The notes under the pieces: generated by a model
The model's database searches: none
Told to the model about the DNA's origin: nothing
Seen by the model: the letters and a program-made list of their open reading frames with translations, nothing else
Translations under genes and position numbers: made by a program
Shown: one piece after another, positions 26,871 to 34,679 of the stretch
How positions within the stretch are numbered: the stretch's first letter is position 1
Layout of the letters: each line of letters begins with the position of its first letter
Assembly: GCA_934096805.1 (NCBI GenBank)
Contig: CAKOMW010000004.1
Coordinates: 1-50,327 of the forward strand
From: an uncultured Bacilli bacterium
GTDB taxonomy: Bacteria; Bacillota_I; Bacilli_A; RF39; UBA660
Direction: 5' to 3'
Length of the DNA: 50,327 bases

Positions 26871-26898
26871 ATTTTATCACAAAAATAAAATTAATCAA
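26871..26898 (-). promoter_or_regulatory. Promoter of the pheST T-box transcript
   Basis: TTGATT (26893-26898), 16-bp spacer, TAAAAT (26871-26876), placing the start just ahead of stem I. Confidence 0.55.
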
Positions 26899-26917
26899 GA
26901 GAAAAATTCCTTATTTT

Positions 26918-26943
26918 ATGTAAAATGGTTTTTTTAACCCATT
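26918..26943 (-). terminator. Terminator of the 26969-28918 surface gene
   Basis: AAAATGGGTT and AAACCATTTT arms just beyond the target-site-like sequence of the gene; T-rich sequence follows only loosely. Confidence 0.55.
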
Positions 26944-26980
26944 TTCCTACCCACAGAGTAGACTGACTTCAAGAGGCCTG
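26944..26980 (-). other. Conserved 3' end of DGR target (IMH-like), copy 1
   Basis: 37 bp covering the last codons (CAG GCC TCT TGA) and about 25 bp beyond the stop are identical, bar one base (26960), to 49664-49700. Homology that extends past the stop codon and then ends abruptly is what an initiation-of-mutagenic-homing site looks like. The terminator hairpin lies immediately downstream, as at many DGR target sites. Confidence 0.65.
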
Positions 26981-27115
26981 AACGTCAAGACAAGCCCGAA
27001 ACGAGGTGCTATTGTACGCATTACCAGCGTCACCAGTGAAGCCGAAAGCACCCGCGCTCGCACCATCGAGGTAGTGGCCCCCACGTCTGAACCAAGAGGA
27101 GGACTTGTACGGGAA
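26969..27115 (-). other. DGR variable region 1 (147 bp)
   Basis: A GC-rich block in an AT-rich gene, encoding from FPYKSSSWF through RGG to the terminal DVQAS. It aligns without gaps to 49689-49835 and differs at about 45 sites. Nearly all invariant sites are C, G or T on the coding strand (TTC CCG, TCT TGG TTC, CGT GGG GGC, GCT TTC, TCG TTT CGG). Variable sites cluster in codons 1-2, as expected of AAC/AAT-type template codons altered at A. Confidence 0.85.
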
Positions 27116-28918
27116 CATAGCTAAATCTGAATACCAGTTACCACCTATTCCTGTTGGTGCCATTTCCACTGTTGCATCTCCTAGTTTTCCTCTTGAATAA
27201 GCACTACTATCATTATACAATGTTCCATATGTATAACTATCATAATATTTTGATAATGGATATGTTGTTGTACTCCAGTTTGATGCATATGAGATATAAA
27301 ATTGATTTGATGAATATACCATGTTACCCATTGTATACTCATATGAACCTCCACTCATGTCATACACTCCATATACATTTCCCGTTGTACTTGCTTTCAC
27401 TCCACTTTCTCCATTATATTTATTCTTATCTGTTGTACATGTTGTTGATGATTGTCCAGCACTTACTGCGTCTGCTCCTATTCCCGTTGTATATGTATTA
27501 CAATTATTTATTGTTAATTTTTCACATTTACCAGAAGTACATCTTCCGTATTTTGAATGATATAAGTATGTTACTGCTCCCCATTCTGTATTCTTCATCA
27601 TATGGATATCTATATTATTTGTATCTCCAGTTAAATTACCATTCCAATTAAATGTTGTGTTACTACTTTGTGGAAAGCCATATACATTATTTGCTTTCTC
27701 CATTTGTCTTGCATCTCTAAATTGATATGATATTGCTTTGCTCCTTAATGATTGGACATTTGGTTTTATTATTATTGTTGATTCTGTTGTTGATGTACTT
27801 GTTGGTATTGTAGTTGCGCTACTTTCAAATTTTCCTACCCATAATCCTGTTAGTTCTTTATCTCCAAATATAAAAGCTGGATGAGTATAAGTAGAAGTTC
27901 CTGCTTTTAAACTTCCATTTGTTGTATCTTTACATGTTTGGGATGTTATTGTGCTACCTCCTGTTACTGCATCAGTACATTTTATTGTACCTGTGCTATT
28001 CGTTCCTTTTTCAAACTTTATCTTTATTTCTTCTGGAGTATTTGTATTTAAATATGTATATGTATATCTTGGTATCCATACCCACATTGTATTTATATCA
28101 TCCATTGGTATTTCTGTTCCTACATTTGCACTTAGATAAGTACTCCTATTGGTTTCTGTAACAGTCACAGCATTAGCCCACATCTTATTATCATAATCAT
28201 ACCATTTATATGTTTTGGATGCATTTTCATTATCTGCTTTCCTCCAAACACTGTTTGTTTCATCATAATATACTGGTATCATGTTTTCTGTTAAAACTGG
28301 TGCATTTGCGCCACTTTTATCTAAGTTATTTACTACTATATCACTAAAATATTGTTCTGCTTCAAGTTTTAGTTTTAAAAATATTTGTTGTTCTGATATA
28401 TCATCTATATTTGCACTTTCATCTATCCATAGTCTTAATTTATATGTATCTTTTTTACCTTTTTTAATTTCTTTTTCATTTAAAAGTTCATTTAATTCAG
28501 ATAATTTATATGGCCCTTGTTCTTCTCCATTTATTTCTAACCCTACTCTTATTATATCTTTACTTAAAAGTGTACCACTGTAAGATGCTTTACTTGTTTC
28601 ATCATCTATTATTAATACTTTATACATAGCATTAACACTACCTTTATTCTCTACTGTAAAAGTATATACTTCTTCTTGTAATAATCCATCAACATCAGAA
28701 AGAGGACTAAGTCCTAAATCTATTCCTGTTGAAGGTTCATTTAAAACAACTTCTAGGTTACCTAATTTTACCACTTGATTATTTGTATCAGTAAAAGTCC
28801 CTGAAAAAATTGCATAAGATTGTCCTACCAGGATAAGACAAAGAGCAATAAATCCTAAAGCAAAAGATATAAATCCTAATTTAACATTAATACTTAAATT
28901 CTTAAATTTATTTAACAT
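26969..28918 (-). CDS. Membrane-anchored surface protein, DGR target (FGE/C-type-lectin-like)
   Basis: 649 aa from the ATG at 28918, set by AAAGGAG 8 nt upstream. Order: basic N-terminus, membrane segment (about 13-35) ending in GQSYAIFSG as in TasA/camelysin-like secreted proteins, a beta-rich stalk (about 40-200, KLRLWIDESANI), then the shared module: GANAPVL, MIPVYYD, YKWYDYDNKMW, NTMWVWIPRYTYTYL, EWGAVTYLYHSKYG, GNVYGVYDMSGG, and a terminal RGG block that is the variable region. Several paired Cys in the module suggest disulfides outside the cell. Role: probably adhesion to a changing ligand. Module text around residues 215-275 is nearly identical to the first module of the 4119 gene, so recent exchange is likely. 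No poly-G tract. Confidence 0.87.
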   Translation of the reverse strand: MLNKFKNLSINVKLGFISFALGFIALCLILVGQSYAIFSGTFTDTNNQVVKLGNLEVVLNEPSTGIDLGLSPLSDVDGLLQEEVYTFTVENKGSVNAMYKVLIIDDETSKASYSGTLLSKDIIRVGLEINGEEQGPYKLSELNELLNEKEIKKGKKDTYKLRLWIDESANIDDISEQQIFLKLKLEAEQYFSDIVVNNLDKSGANAPVLTENMIPVYYDETNSVWRKADNENASKTYKWYDYDNKMWANAVTVTETNRSTYLSANVGTEIPMDDINTMWVWIPRYTYTYLNTNTPEEIKIKFEKGTNSTGTIKCTDAVTGGSTITSQTCKDTTNGSLKAGTSTYTHPAFIFGDKELTGLWVGKFESSATTIPTSTSTTESTIIIKPNVQSLRSKAISYQFRDARQMEKANNVYGFPQSSNTTFNWNGNLTGDTNNIDIHMMKNTEWGAVTYLYHSKYGRCTSGKCEKLTINNCNTYTTGIGADAVSAGQSSTTCTTDKNKYNGESGVKASTTGNVYGVYDMSGGSYEYTMGNMVYSSNQFYISYASNWSTTTYPLSKYYDSYTYGTLYNDSSAYSRGKLGDATVEMAPTGIGGNWYSDLAMFPYKSSSWFRRGGHYLDGASAGAFGFTGDAGNAYNSTSFRACLDVQAS

Positions 28919-29137
28919 GTTACATTCTCCTTTAGATATATCATTATTTCTACCATGCATATTCTATAAATAATGATATCACATTTATAGTCTTTATACA
29001 ATCATTTTACTCATTTGTTTATATTGTTTAGTAAGTTATGAAAGTGTAAGTAATTGAAAATCTTTGCATTGGTATTAGAAAAAATTTTTAAAAAAAAATA
29101 TTGAATTTGTTGAAATTTTTCTATATTAATGAATAAT

Positions 29138-29166
29138 AAAAAGATATGGCTTTTTCATATCTTTTT
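29138..29166 (-). terminator. Intrinsic terminator downstream of surface-gene remnant
   Basis: AAAAAGATATG and CATATCTTTTT arms with a T-run in the direction of transcription. The gap 28919-29137 holds only the ribosome site of the preceding gene and AT-rich sequence in which I see nothing else. Confidence 0.75.
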
Positions 29167-29174
29167 ATTGTGGC

Positions 29175-29351
29175 CTAATACTTACAAGGTCCTTTACCTA
29201 ATTTTCCTTTATAAGAATTACTTATATTACCAGCACTGTCCTTTACCCAAAAGTATTTAGTTCCTGACCCAAAACCACAGTGATCTACATAACCTTTTAC
29301 CCATTTACTATCATCAAGAGCTGGTTTTTCATCTGTATCTGTTGCTATATC
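29175..29351 (-). pseudogene. Out-of-frame C-terminal fragment of another surface protein
   Basis: Downstream of the TAA of the 29357 gene, in another frame, the minus strand stays open for about 58 codons to a TAG at 29175. It encodes EITGDIATDTDEKPALDD, WVKGYVDHCGFGSG, YFWVKDSAGNISNS and a Cys-Lys-Tyr end. This reads as the last domain of an Ig-like extracellular protein (a W...C...D-x-G-N pattern) and has no start of its own. The first codons overlap the end of the upstream gene. I infer that the present 3' end of the upstream gene replaced an older one, or that a frameshift separated this domain. Confidence 0.55.
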
Positions 29352-29356
29352 TCCTG

Positions 29357-30590
29357 TTATTTCTTGCTAAAATCTAATTGATAAGGTTTGTCACTAGTTC
29401 CTTCTCCACCTGATATTTGAATGTTTGAGGAAAGGGTTAAAACTGGACGAACCGCAGTACCGCCTGCGTCCACAATACTCCCGTCGGAGTAAGAGAAAAC
29501 ACTGCCTCTCAATCCCACATAGAACACTAGATGAACATTCGCCGAATTATGAGCAAGTAACCATGTATTTTGAGATTTATCTAACCAATTATTTGTTGTT
29601 TTACAATTTGCTGAACCAGAATAATTATTCAAAGTATTTGTACATTCTTTTGATGCTCCATATCCATAGTCACTGACATACATTAATGCTATTTTTTTTG
29701 ATGCATCACTTTGCATTACTGGATTTGTACCATAATAATATCCACTTCGATTAGCATCATTCTTTCTTTCATATTGCCACATTACATCAGATGTTATATT
29801 TTCATCATTATATCCTCCAAGATAATACTTTGTTGTTTCTATCATGTTTTTTGCATCAGTACTTAATGTATTATAATATTTATCGTTTAAATATGTATTT
29901 AAAACACTTGGTCTTGCCCAATTACCGGAACAATAATCACTGCAACCAGACAAAGGCCCTGCTACTTTTATTATATTATAATCATCATTATAGTCTAATA
30001 AGTTATTAATATCATTTGAATCAATACTATAGTTTTCCAATAATTTTATAGAATCATCATTTTTATAATTATAAGTTATTGCGGTGTCACTATCCCAAAC
30101 ATAATTTCCTATTGATTCGTCTCTTATTATTTTAAATCTATTTTCTACGTTACCATCAGTATCTTCTGTTGGTATTATTCCAATTATTCTCCATGTTTCA
30201 TTATTAAATGTTACATAATTGTTTACACTTCCTCCTCTATATCTATATTCTGTTGCAAATCTTTCATCAACTTGAAGAGTATTATCTATAGTATGTGTTA
30301 TTTGTTCTAAACCACCAGTTCCTACATTTGCAAGAGCAAAATCTAAAGCATAATCAGGCTCCTTTACACTAAGTTTTATTATGTTTTTTGATTCTACACT
30401 ACTACTCCATTTAGCATATGATGCATTGGTAAGATTATAAGAGATTACTCCCGTTATTACAAGAAAAAGAATACCTACTAAACTTAATAGATATTTATTA
30501 TAGTCGTTTATATCTTTAAATAAGGGGTTTTGTTTTAGTTTATTACTAGTATTTTGCCCCCCCCCCCCCAGACGAATATTTGTTTACCAT
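29357..30590 (-). CDS. Phase-variable surface protein, predicted OFF (lectin-like C-terminus with GC-rich variable block)
   Basis: The frame is open from the 3' side of the G tract to the stop at 29357, about 400 codons, but from the ATG at 30590 thirteen G lead to A-K-Y and TAG after 14 residues. With 12 or 15 G it would give MVNKYSSGGGGQNTSNK and run on into the same membrane segment as the 4119 gene. The outer part has WRIIGIIPTEDTDG, a Cys-rich block near CSDYCSGNWARPSVL, and ends WLLAHNSAN, LRGSVFSYSDGS, AVRPVLTLSSNIQISGG. That ending is a lectin-like domain with a terminal RPV motif, different from the FGE-like type. Codons in 29450-29550 are strikingly GC-rich (GCG, TCG, CGT), suggesting a second variable region. 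Internal starts give no sensible protein. Confidence 0.75.
29447..29555 (-). other. Candidate DGR variable region of a second type
   Basis: GC-rich island encoding about WLLAHNSANVHLVF to AVRPV at the 3' end of the lectin-like domain, close to the stop as DGR variable regions are. Family members known to me show hypervariable residues between conserved W-L, V-R, S-D-G and A-V-R-P-V. No second copy is in the window, so adenine bias cannot be tested here. Confidence 0.5.
30557..30569 (-). repeat. Poly-G tract (13 G on the coding strand), OFF length
   Basis: Thirteen C on the given strand, followed on the coding strand by CAAAAT ACT AGT; 12 or 15 G would be in frame with the 400-codon body. Same length as the ON tract at 7103 but different flank (six extra bases), hence the opposite state. 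Confidence 0.85.
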
Positions 30591-30734
30591 ATTACTTGTT
30601 AGGTGTTTTGTGAATTTTCGGATTATTTTACCCGACACTTTGTATATAAAATAATCTTCTATCTTACAATTACACCTTTCCTCCTCTTTAGTTTTCTATA
30701 ACTTAATTCTATAACAAAAAAATACTTTTTTCAA
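30591..30734 (-). promoter_or_regulatory. Promoter and structured leader of the OFF surface gene
   Basis: -35 TTGAAA (30729-30734), 17-bp spacer with T7, -10 TAGAAT (30706-30711). AGGAGG at 30680-30685 is 89 nt from the ATG at 30590. AGGTGT/ACACCT arms (30601-30606 with 30672-30677) enclose a perfect 10-bp hairpin, GATTATTTTA/TAAAATAATC (30621-30630 with 30647-30656). Folded out, 10+2 nt separate AGGAGG and ATG, as at the other two loci. Confidence 0.68.
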
Positions 30735-30816
30735 GTACCTTAATTTATTTTTATTTTTTACAAGTAGTTTGACATATTTCTCTGTATTTATTTGTTACAT
30801 TTATAATGGTGATATA

Positions 30817-30990
30817 ATGAGGGTTAAAGTTTTTGATTTAGAAAGTGAAAAAGATTTAGAGGAAGAAATGAATGCTTTTTTAGAGGATGATATTGAAGTT
30901 ATTGATATTAAGTATCAGGTGGCGGTTCAGGTATATGGTGAAGAGCAAATATATTGTTTTTCTTCAATGATTATTTATGAAAAAAAATAG
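30817..30990 (+). CDS. cse60: Cse60-like sporulation protein, 57 aa
   Basis: 57 aa from the ATG at 30817 (GGTGATAT just before). The chain MRVKVFDLESEKDLEEEMN, then IKYQVAVQ and EQIYCFSSMIIY, matches the small Cse60 family of Bacillota (about 60 aa), known as a sporulation-stage product in Bacillus subtilis. An upstream in-frame ATG would add 16 residues without a ribosome site. It lies in the plus strand, divergent from the surface gene. A sigma-E promoter would be expected, but I could not place one with normal spacing. Confidence 0.8.
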   Translation: MRVKVFDLESEKDLEEEMNAFLEDDIEVIDIKYQVAVQVYGEEQIYCFSSMIIYEKK

Positions 30991-30996
30991 ATTTCT

Positions 30997-31092
30997 CTAT
31001 TTAGTTATAAATGTATAGTTCATGTTTAGTTTTATACTTTTTACTTCTTTTAATACTTTGTTTACTAAAAATATTAGTTCTTCGTCTCTCAT
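30997..31092 (-). CDS. Small protein, 31 aa
   Basis: AAAGGAGAG stands 6 nt before an ATG at 31092. The frame MRDEELIFLVNKVLKEVKSI... gives a short amphipathic helix and ends with a TAG at 30997, convergent with cse60. The only hairpin is the small AAATAGA/TCTATTT at the shared end. A good ribosome site is the main support. No family recognised. Confidence 0.4.
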   Translation of the reverse strand: MRDEELIFLVNKVLKEVKSIKLNMNYTFITK

Positions 31093-31204
31093 ATTTTTCT
31101 CTCCTTTAGTATAAATATATATTATTTTTTGTTTTTTTTCATCAAATCCGACAATAGATGTCAAGTTTCGATAAATTAATATAGAAAATAGTGCAATATT
31201 GTAG

Positions 31205-31210
31205 TATAAT
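31205..31210 (+). promoter_or_regulatory. -10 box of the recU transcript
   Basis: TATAAT at 31205-31210 with a weak -35 (TAGAAA, 31182-31187) predicts a start at or next to the ATG at 31217, so the mRNA may be nearly leaderless. From 31093 to 31204 I see nothing else. Confidence 0.45.
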
Positions 31211-31216
31211 TTTAGT

Positions 31217-31801
31217 ATGGTGATTAGTTTGATAAGATATCCGAATAAAATAGTTAAAGATAACAGTAGTAAGTTTAAAACTTATGGAAATCGTGGAATG
31301 ACTTTAGAGAGTGAGATTAATTCTACTAATGAGTATTATTTGGCTAATGATATAGCTATAATTTATAAAAAGCCTACTCCAGTTCAGGTTGTAAAGCAAG
31401 TAAATAAAAAAATAGTTGATGCTTATTTTAAAGTTCCTTCGACTACTGATTATAATGGTTTATACAAGGGTATTTATATTGATTTTGATGCTAAGGAAAC
31501 TAAAAGTAGAACGAGTTATCCTTTGTCTAATATTCATTCTCATCAAATTAAACACATTGAAAATGTTATAAGACATGGTGGTATAGGTTTTATAATATTA
31601 AGATTTACGCTTTTTAATGAAACTTATCTTTTATTTGGAGAGGATCTTCTTTCTTTTATTAATAGTAATGATAGGAAGTCTATTCCTTATGATTATTTTA
31701 AGAAAAAGGGTCATCTAATAAAGGATAAATTAGCACCACGGGTAGATTATTTGGAAGTAATAGATAAATATGGAGGTATTAAAAATGAAACCAAAAACTA
31801 A
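31217..31801 (+). CDS. recU: Holliday junction resolvase RecU
   Basis: 194 aa. Hallmarks: SNRGMTLE-like block (here YGNRGMTLESEIN), KKPTPVQVV, SSTTDYNG-like PSTTDYNGLYKGIYIDF, and the metal site DFDAKETKS. RecU cuts four-way DNA junctions during recombination and chromosome segregation. The start is uncertain: ATG 31217 would be almost leaderless, while TTG 31229 follows GGTGAT and gives the usual L/M-IRYPN start. The stop overlaps the next gene, the class A PBP, a pairing conserved across Bacillota. Confidence 0.93.
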   Translation: MVISLIRYPNKIVKDNSSKFKTYGNRGMTLESEINSTNEYYLANDIAIIYKKPTPVQVVKQVNKKIVDAYFKVPSTTDYNGLYKGIYIDFDAKETKSRTSYPLSNIHSHQIKHIENVIRHGGIGFIILRFTLFNETYLLFGEDLLSFINSNDRKSIPYDYFKKKGHLIKDKLAPRVDYLEVIDKYGGIKNETKN

Positions 31802-34568
31802 AAGAAAGAATGTTAAAGTTAATACAACTGATGCTAGACCTAGAAAGATATCTAATCTTTATGTTTTAATTATTGCTATTGTAACAATTGTTTTACTTGT
31901 TGCATCAATAATTATGTTTGGAGCTTTAGTTACTTTAATTGTAATGCTTTTATTTGGTATTATGATTGCTCTTACGATTAATCTTGATAGGTATCCTAAA
32001 CATAGTGGCAAGAGAAAATTAATTAAGACGTTATGTATTATTATCTTAGCTATTGCTATTATCGGTATATGTTCTTTTATCTTATTCTTTATTTATATTG
32101 CTGTTAGTGCACCAAAGTTCGATACGCAGCAACTTGTTACTAGAGAAACAACTAGGGTTTATGATAATAAGAATAAATTGGTTGCTACTTTTGGTAGTGA
32201 TAAAAGAGAAAATGTTACTTATGATGAAATTCCTGAGGTATTGATTGATGCGATTATCGCTACTGAGGATTCGAGATTTTTCCAACATAACGGGCTTGAT
32301 GCTCCAAGGTTTGCAAAGGCTGTTGTAGGACAACTTCTTGGTAGAGATGCTGGTGGGGGTTCTACTTTGACAATGCAAGTTGTAAAGAAAAGTTTTACTA
32401 GTGATAATGCTACTGGTATTAAAGGTATAATAAGGAAGTTTACAGATATTTATTTATCAGTATTTAAAATGGAAAAAGCTTATTCTAAACAAGAAATTAT
32501 TGAGTTTTATGCAAATATACCATTTTTAGGTTCAAATTCATTTGGTATAGAGCAAGCATCTCAAACTTATTTTAGTAAACATGCTACTGAGCTTAATTTG
32601 TCTGAGGCATCTTTAATTGCTGGACTTTTCCAAGCTCCTAGTTCTTATGATCCTAATATATATCCTGAGAATGCTGCAGAGAGACGTTCTACTGTATTAT
32701 CTCTTATGGTAAGGCATGGTTATATAACTCAGGAACAAGCTGATATTGCAAATTCTATTGAGGTTAAAGATTTACTTAGTAGCACTAGTAGTTCTTATGC
32801 TACTAGTGAGTATCAAGGTTATTTAGATACTGTTTATAAAGAAGTTTCTACTAAATATGGTTTTGATCCTTATGTTGTGTCAATGGATATTTATACTAAT
32901 ATGGATACTAAGAAGCAAGAAGCTCTTAATGATGTATTTAATGGTAAGACTTATAAGTGGCCTAATAAAACTATTCAAGCTGGGGTTGTCGCTATTGATT
33001 CCTCTAGTGGTAAAATTATTGCTCTTGGAGCTGGTAGAAATAGAAAGGGAGAACTTACTTTCAGTTATGCTACTGATATTAAAAGACAAATAGGTTCGAC
33101 TGCTAAACCAATATTTGATTATGCTCCTGGTATTGAGTATGAAAATTGGAGTACTGCTAAAATATTTAGTGATAGACCTACTACTTATACTGGTGGTGCA
33201 CCTGTTTATAATTACGACCGTTCTTATAAGGGTAATATTACTTTAAGATATGCACTTTCTGATTCTAGAAATATTCCTGCTCTTAAAGCGTTTAAGAGTG
33301 TTGATAATGAAAAGATTAAGAAGTTTGTTACTACTCTTGGTATGACTCCAGAAATAGATTCAACTGGTTATATGCATGAAGCTCATGCTCTTGGAGCATT
33401 TGATGGTACTTCTCCACTTCAACTTGCTGCTGCATTTCAAGCTTTCTCTAATGGAGGATATTATTATGAACCATATACAGTTAATAAAATTGTATTAAGA
33501 AATTCTGATGAAGTTATTGATGAAAATGAAACTGCTCCAGAAAAGGTTAAAGCCATGAGTGATTCGACTGCTTATATGATTGCAGATGTATTAAAACAAA
33601 CTGCTAAAAATATTGGGGTTTATGGTGTTGTAAGTGATCAAATATCTCTTAAGACTGGAACTACCAACTACGATGATGAAACTAGGGCTCTTTATGGCTA
33701 TCCTAGCGGAACTGGTCCTGATGGTTTAGTAGCAGGATTTACACCAACTATTTCTCTTTCACTTTGGACTGGTTATACCGAAAATAAAAAAGGTCAATTC
33801 TTATATGAAGGTACAATGTATGCTCATAAGAATGCACTTTATAAAGCATGTGCTAAGGCAATATTTGATAATAATGGTGCCAAGTTTAAAAAACCTTCTT
33901 CTGTAGTGGCAGTAAAACTTGAAAGAGGAACTGAAATGCTTGCTAGTAAAAATACACCATCTAATATGATTATTACTGAATTGTTTAAACGTGGTACTGA
34001 ACCTACCGAAAAATCGAGTAGATATAATACTTTAGATGCTCCGACAGGATTTACTGCTACATATAGCAATGGTAAAGTTAAACTTTCATGGAATAGTGTA
34101 AATAAACCTGATGATACTAGCGAAAAATCTTATGGAAGTTTTGGTTATAGACTTTATAAAGATGGTAAGCAGATAGGATTTACTACTAATAACTATTATA
34201 CTTATACTCCTAGTTATCCTTATGGTACCTACTCTATTAGAACTTCGTTTAAGAATGTAACAACAAATATGAGTGCTTCTGTAAGTGCTACTATTGAATC
34301 AAAAGTTAGATTTGAGTTTAATGATAATTCAGAAGAGACCCTTAGTATTGGTGATAGTTATGTTCCTAATTCTAATCCAATATCTGTTTATGAAAATGAT
34401 GAGAATGTAACATCAAGTGCAAAGATAACTAGTACAATTGTTGATAATTCTACTAATACTACTGTTAGTGAGATAGATACTTCTGTTGTTGGTTCTTATA
34501 CAATTAATTATAAAGTGTCTTATCGAGGTGAGTCAGAGTCATTTAGTAAGACTATTACTGTAAGTTAA
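31785..34568 (+). CDS. Class A penicillin-binding protein (PBP1-like) with FN3 and Ig-like tail
   Basis: 927 aa from the ATG at 31785, chosen because GGAGGT lies 7 nt before it; an ATG five codons earlier lacks one. Cytoplasmic basic start, two hydrophobic stretches (about 20-65 and 75-105), glycosyltransferase domain with EDSRFFQHNG and GGSTLTMQ, transpeptidase domain with SxxK as STAKP, SxN as SRN and KTGTT, then a fibronectin III domain (SPTGFTATY-like, about 755-840) and a C-terminal Ig-like domain (about 845-927). It polymerises and crosslinks peptidoglycan outside the membrane. Co-transcribed with recU. The Ig-like tail is an extra over the basic PBP1. Confidence 0.93.
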   Translation: MKPKTKRKNVKVNTTDARPRKISNLYVLIIAIVTIVLLVASIIMFGALVTLIVMLLFGIMIALTINLDRYPKHSGKRKLIKTLCIIILAIAIIGICSFILFFIYIAVSAPKFDTQQLVTRETTRVYDNKNKLVATFGSDKRENVTYDEIPEVLIDAIIATEDSRFFQHNGLDAPRFAKAVVGQLLGRDAGGGSTLTMQVVKKSFTSDNATGIKGIIRKFTDIYLSVFKMEKAYSKQEIIEFYANIPFLGSNSFGIEQASQTYFSKHATELNLSEASLIAGLFQAPSSYDPNIYPENAAERRSTVLSLMVRHGYITQEQADIANSIEVKDLLSSTSSSYATSEYQGYLDTVYKEVSTKYGFDPYVVSMDIYTNMDTKKQEALNDVFNGKTYKWPNKTIQAGVVAIDSSSGKIIALGAGRNRKGELTFSYATDIKRQIGSTAKPIFDYAPGIEYENWSTAKIFSDRPTTYTGGAPVYNYDRSYKGNITLRYALSDSRNIPALKAFKSVDNEKIKKFVTTLGMTPEIDSTGYMHEAHALGAFDGTSPLQLAAAFQAFSNGGYYYEPYTVNKIVLRNSDEVIDENETAPEKVKAMSDSTAYMIADVLKQTAKNIGVYGVVSDQISLKTGTTNYDDETRALYGYPSGTGPDGLVAGFTPTISLSLWTGYTENKKGQFLYEGTMYAHKNALYKACAKAIFDNNGAKFKKPSSVVAVKLERGTEMLASKNTPSNMIITELFKRGTEPTEKSSRYNTLDAPTGFTATYSNGKVKLSWNSVNKPDDTSEKSYGSFGYRLYKDGKQIGFTTNNYYTYTPSYPYGTYSIRTSFKNVTTNMSASVSATIESKVRFEFNDNSEETLSIGDSYVPNSNPISVYENDENVTSSAKITSTIVDNSTNTTVSEIDTSVVGSYTINYKVSYRGESESFSKTITVS

Positions 34569-34596
34569 AAGAAGAATGATTTTTCTTCTTTTTTTT
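34567..34596 (+). terminator. Intrinsic terminator of recU-PBP operon
   Basis: AAAGAAGAA and TTCTTCTTT arms followed by T8. Confidence 0.85.
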
Positions 34597-34679
34597 GTAA
34601 AGTCTTATTTTTTGACATAGGACTTCTTGAATATTTTTATCTTTTATTATATACTAGTTATGATAAGGAGATTGATATA

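Noticed and set aside
29357..30040. Shorter form of the OFF surface protein starting at TTG 30040
   Set aside because: No ribosome site there, and the frame continues upstream with sensible homologous sequence to the G tract.
30773..30805. Sigma-E promoter for cse60
   Set aside because: CATATT and a CATTTATA-like -10 are 19 bp apart, too far for this sigma factor.
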